In this document: positions 6,927 through 9,936 of the stretch, one piece after another
How the letters are laid out: each line of letters begins with the position of its first letter
Numbering within the stretch: the stretch's first letter is position 1
Assembly: GCA_023473405.1 (NCBI GenBank)
Contig: JAMCZD010000002.1
Span: 2,695 to 12,630 of the forward strand
From: Candidatus Omnitrophota bacterium
GTDB taxonomy: Bacteria > Verrucomicrobiota > Verrucomicrobiia > Limisphaerales > UBA1319
DNA length: 9,936 bases
Direction of reading: 5' to 3'
Program-made: the position numbers and the translations under genes
Notes under the pieces: generated by a model
Told to the model about the DNA's origin: nothing
What the model saw: the letters and a program-made list of their open reading frames with translations, nothing else
Databases searched by the model: none

Positions 6927-7045
6927 GTTAAAGGATTTGGTAGCGCTGGAGATCGAGGCGGAGGACTGCCGGTCATCGGTCGTCCAGAGCTTCGAATCTC
7001 AAAACTCGTTGTGATCAGGTCAAACCCGGACGCCAAAGCAAATTA

Positions 7046-7070
7046 CAAGGTGACCTTGATCGCCTTGATC
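7046..7070. repeat. Inverted repeat plus tandem CCTTGATC repeat before the glycosyltransferase gene
   Basis: CAAGGT and ACCTTG form a 6-bp inverted repeat around a single central G (7046-7058). Overlapping it, CCTTGATC occurs twice (7054-7061 and 7063-7070) with one base between. The block ends 2 bases before the ATG at 7073, where the ribosome would bind, and no proper Shine-Dalgarno occupies that spot. It may be an operator or translational control element, or chance. Confidence 0.35.
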
Positions 7071-7072
7071 AT

Positions 7073-9936
7073 ATGAATGCGACCATCGAATCCGCACTGA
7101 AGACAAGCCGTTCAACGGTGCCATCGGCCAAACACCTGGAAATCCTCATGGAGGCCGAGGAGTTGATTGGGCAAATGTCCGAGGTGGATTTTCGGGAGCT
7201 GCAACGTCAATTGGAAAGCCAATCGCGTGATGGCTGGCTGCATTTGTGGCACGGCCTTGCGCTCGAGGTGAACGGAAGACTCGAGGAGGCGTGCGAGGCC
7301 TACGAACGCGCCATCGACTTGGGGTGTGATCATTGGCGTGCCGGCTGGTATCTGGCGCGAGCGGCGTATAAGAACGGGAGTGCCGAATGGGTCGATCAAG
7401 CCTGCGCGGCAGTGCTTAAGGTCGCCCCGGACTTTTGGTTTGCGCGCGAACTGCCGAAGCACGCGCGCGGCTACTACGCCCAGTTGGAACAGGACAGATT
7501 CATCGAGGAGTTCTTTCAAAGCCACCCGCCGCGCTATCGGGTATTCGTCGAGGTAGGCGCCTTTGACGGGGTTCACTACAGCAACGTTCGCCGTTTGCAT
7601 GAGGTCTACGGCTGGACTGGGGTTTGCATCGAGCCGGTCAAAAAGAACTTTCGCAAACTGGTTCAATCCTACCGGCATACCTCGATCAAGTGTGTGCGCG
7701 CTGCCGTGACTCAAGCGGAGGGCCAGGTCGAGATGAACGTCTCGAGCTATCCGCATCTGCCATCCTGGGGCAGTGATGTGGCTTCGCTTTCGGACGAGGG
7801 CGTGAAACGCTGGAAGGATGAGTTCGGCGCGCAATGGACCCGGGAGAGAGTCCCTGCCAAGCGGCTGACTACCATCCTGGATGAGCAAGGCATCCGGCGG
7901 TTCGACTTGCTTTCGCTTGATGCCGAGGGGCATGATTTGGAAGTACTACAAACGTCAGACTTCAACCGGTTTAGTCCGCAATTGATCGTTGTCGAGTACG
8001 GAAACCAGCGTAGCCAAATTCAGGAGTTCCTTTCCAGCCGAGGGTTCGAGGTCGTATCGGATAATGGGCAGGACCTGTTCTTGACACAGACGCAATTGAC
8101 GGGGACTCATGCCAGGAACACTGAGGAAAACGCTGCTCCCATATTGAGCGTCCCCGCCAGGGGAATGAAGATCGTTGGACTTGTTCCGGCGCGCAATGAG
8201 CATGAGCGATTGGAGTTTTGCCTGCGGGCGTTGGCGAAATACACCGACGCAATAGTTTACCTGGACGACTGTTCGGACGACAACAGCCTGGGAGTGGTCG
8301 AGTCGCTCGCGGAATCATGCCGCATCGAGAGAGTCATCCGCAAGACCCGATGGCATCGGGATGAACCGGGAGACCGTAATGCCTTGCTCGCAGCCGGTCG
8401 GGAGATTGGTGGAACGTATTTCATTGTATTGGATGCCGACGAGGTATTAACGGCGAATCTGGCTGACGATGATTACCTGCGCCGGCTGATTACCAGGCTG
8501 CGGCCTGGGGAAAAGCTGGCCATGACTTGGATTCAACTTTGGCGTAGCGTGAAAAAGTATCGATTTGACGATTCCGTTTGGACGTGGAACTCGAAGGCGG
8601 TCATCTTTTGTGACGATCAGAAATGCCACTACGATTCCGGGTTCATTCATACCCCGCGTGTTCCGGCGAACCTGGAGGGCCAGACTCATTTCCTGCCCGG
8701 TTACACCCATGGCCTGCTGCATTTCCAATTTGTCAACTGGCGGAATCTACTGGTGAAACAGGCCTGGTACCGATGCCTCGAGCGCATTCGCGATCCGCAA
8801 AAATCCGCTCGTGCGATCGATGAGCTCTATGCTCCCAGCAAGGACGAAAGGAACCTGCGCCTCAAGCCAGCGCCGGAGAATTGGTTGTCAGGCTATTCCT
8901 TTTTCGATCCCGCACGTGCCGACGCCCCGGAACACTGGCGCGAGGCGCAGGTTTTGGACTGGTTCGAACAATACGGCAGGGATTGCTTCAAAGACCTGGA
9001 CATCTGGGACATCGATTGGGGAAGACCAGGGCCGAACTCGGTATCAACGGTTGTTTGCCGGGACACAGAATCGTTATCCAGGGCGGTGACCGCGGTTATT
9101 GGCCTGGATTCCTCCCATGCCCCGTCGGCCTCGGCTTCCACCGTCCCTGGTGGTGAAGAGCCGGCACCATTGGTTTCGGCCATCGTCTCAGCCTGCAATT
9201 CTGAACGGTTCCTGCGCGGGTGCCTGGAAGATCTCGAGGCCCAGACGATTGCCGATCGGTTGGAAACCATCGTCATCGACAGCGGGTCGGAACAAAATGA
9301 AAGGTCCATCGTTGAAGAATTCCAGCGGCGACACGGCAACATCGTCTACCTGCGGACGGATGAGCGCGAAGGCATTTACGCCGCCTGGAACCGGGGTGTC
9401 CAGCAAGCCAAAGGCAAGTACATCACCAACGCCAACACCGACGACCGCCATCGCGCGGATGCCTTCGAAATCATGGCCCGGGCCCTGGATGAGCACCCAG
9501 TTGGCCTCGTTTATGCCGATGCCCTGGTTACGTCATACGAAAACGAAACCTTCGATCGGAACAGGGCTAACCGCATCCTGCGCTGGCCGGACTTTAGTGT
9601 TCGCCAGTTACTGATGTACAGCATTTTCGGTCCTCAGCCCATGTGGCGGCGGTCGGTTCATGAAAAGATCGGATACTTTGATCCTGCCTTTGTGATTGCG
9701 GGCGATTATGAATTCTTTATCCGATTGGCGGTGGAGTTCCATGCGCGGCATATACCCGAGGTGCTCGGCCTCTACTTTGATGGCGGTGCCGAACAGCGGA
9801 ACCAGGAAACATGCCGCGAGGAGACCGGGCGTATTCTCAAGCTCTACCGTTCCGCCCTGCCTCTCGATACCATTTACCCCCAATTGAAGGAGACCGGTAA
9901 TGCGGTTCACCATCGCCGGAGAGCCCTGCTCGATTT
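7073..9936 (+). CDS. Multidomain TPR-like / FkbM methyltransferase / GT2 / GT2 protein, partial (C-terminus beyond right edge)
   Basis: One frame is open from ATG 7073 to the edge (954 codons, no stop). Residues about 56-125 look like one or two TPR repeats (LEEACEAYERAIDLG). An FkbM-type SAM-dependent methyltransferase follows at about 140-330, with VFVEVGAFDG (157-166), LLSLDAEGHD (279-288) and VVEYGN (306-311). The first family-2 glycosyltransferase spans about 365-655, with YLDDCSDDNS (396-405) and the DxD motif LDADE (453-457). An Ala/Ser/Pro-rich linker (about 676-699) leads to a second GT2 domain, with NANTDD (786-791) and GDYEFFIRL (877-885). GT2 enzymes transfer sugars from nucleotide-sugars; FkbM proteins O-methylate sugars or related groups. 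No signal peptide or membrane segment is seen, so it probably acts in the cytoplasm. Lying 161 bases behind flagellin, it is a candidate flagellin glycan enzyme. The alternative is a general surface-polysaccharide role. The ribosome binding site is poor: AAGGTGA ends 19 bases before the ATG. Confidence 0.93.
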   Translation, partial: MNATIESALKTSRSTVPSAKHLEILMEAEELIGQMSEVDFRELQRQLESQSRDGWLHLWHGLALEVNGRLEEACEAYERAIDLGCDHWRAGWYLARAAYKNGSAEWVDQACAAVLKVAPDFWFARELPKHARGYYAQLEQDRFIEEFFQSHPPRYRVFVEVGAFDGVHYSNVRRLHEVYGWTGVCIEPVKKNFRKLVQSYRHTSIKCVRAAVTQAEGQVEMNVSSYPHLPSWGSDVASLSDEGVKRWKDEFGAQWTRERVPAKRLTTILDEQGIRRFDLLSLDAEGHDLEVLQTSDFNRFSPQLIVVEYGNQRSQIQEFLSSRGFEVVSDNGQDLFLTQTQLTGTHARNTEENAAPILSVPARGMKIVGLVPARNEHERLEFCLRALAKYTDAIVYLDDCSDDNSLGVVESLAESCRIERVIRKTRWHRDEPGDRNALLAAGREIGGTYFIVLDADEVLTANLADDDYLRRLITRLRPGEKLAMTWIQLWRSVKKYRFDDSVWTWNSKAVIFCDDQKCHYDSGFIHTPRVPANLEGQTHFLPGYTHGLLHFQFVNWRNLLVKQAWYRCLERIRDPQKSARAIDELYAPSKDERNLRLKPAPENWLSGYSFFDPARADAPEHWREAQVLDWFEQYGRDCFKDLDIWDIDWGRPGPNSVSTVVCRDTESLSRAVTAVIGLDSSHAPSASASTVPGGEEPAPLVSAIVSACNSERFLRGCLEDLEAQTIADRLETIVIDSGSEQNERSIVEEFQRRHGNIVYLRTDEREGIYAAWNRGVQQAKGKYITNANTDDRHRADAFEIMARALDEHPVGLVYADALVTSYENETFDRNRANRILRWPDFSVRQLLMYSIFGPQPMWRRSVHEKIGYFDPAFVIAGDYEFFIRLAVEFHARHIPEVLGLYFDGGAEQRNQETCREETGRILKLYRSALPLDTIYPQLKETGNAVHHRRRALLD

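Noticed and set aside
6913..6935. Intrinsic terminator after flagellin
   Set aside because: The GGCCCGGGCC palindrome has no loop and is not followed by a T-run.
7112..7933. Minus-strand 273-codon open frame
   Set aside because: The plus strand encodes clear FkbM methyltransferase motifs across the same bases; the minus frame is a product of GC-rich codon bias.
8165..8167. Separate start for a stand-alone glycosyltransferase at ATG 8165
   Set aside because: The frame is uninterrupted from 7073 and the AGGGGA before this ATG is too close to act as a ribosome binding site, so a fused protein is simpler.
1..9936. CRISPR arrays, tRNA or rRNA genes, insertion sequences
   Set aside because: No regularly spaced repeats, cloverleaf-like genes, terminal inverted repeats or transposase motifs were seen on either strand.

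Overview
The window comes from a moderately GC-rich bacterial chromosome. The flagellin begins VINTNIQAQ and continues SLARLSSGSKI and SPADDAAGLAV. Together with a large secreted GHL6-like glycoside hydrolase and a fused TPR/FkbM/glycosyltransferase protein, this is the style I associate with the PVC group, most likely Verrucomicrobiota. That placement is an inference from protein style. There is no rRNA or other phylogenetic marker here.

Layout. Two genes run leftward over 1-5140 and four run rightward from about 5388 to the right edge. A 247-base region around 5141-5387 separates the two groups. The leftmost gene (2691 to beyond position 1, no stop in the window) encodes a large protein. 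In order it carries a putative zinc cluster, an archaeo-eukaryotic primase (AEP) domain, a DECH-box superfamily 2 helicase and the start of a DUF559/Vsr-like nuclease. This is the 'TOTE conflict system' type of primase-helicase-nuclease, a predicted defence or element-conflict module. Behind it on the same strand (5140-2873) lies a 755-residue exported GHL6-like protein with a GH42-type trimerisation-like region.

The rightward half is a flagellar filament module: fliW, csrA, a short flagellin, and then a very large protein open at the right edge. That last protein joins a TPR-like region, an FkbM methyltransferase and two family-2 glycosyltransferase domains. FliW, CsrA and flagellin form the known partner switch: flagellin titrates FliW away from CsrA, and CsrA represses flagellin translation. 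All three nodes are adjacent here. The fused protein directly behind flagellin is a good candidate for building or modifying a filament glycan, though this rests on position and domains only.

Regulatory signals. A strong sigma-54 -24/-12 match (5356-5372) overlaps the longest possible fliW reading frame and argues for a start at 5388. A strong Shine-Dalgarno-like AAGGAGGG (5327-5334), part of a cluster of five GGA motifs, has no well-spaced ATG. No GGA lies close upstream of the flagellin start, where the Bacillus model would place CsrA sites. Small inverted repeats lie upstream of the primase-helicase gene and of the glycosyltransferase gene. I saw no tRNA, rRNA, CRISPR array, transposase or convincing terminator. 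No gene-free stretch exceeds 300 bases.
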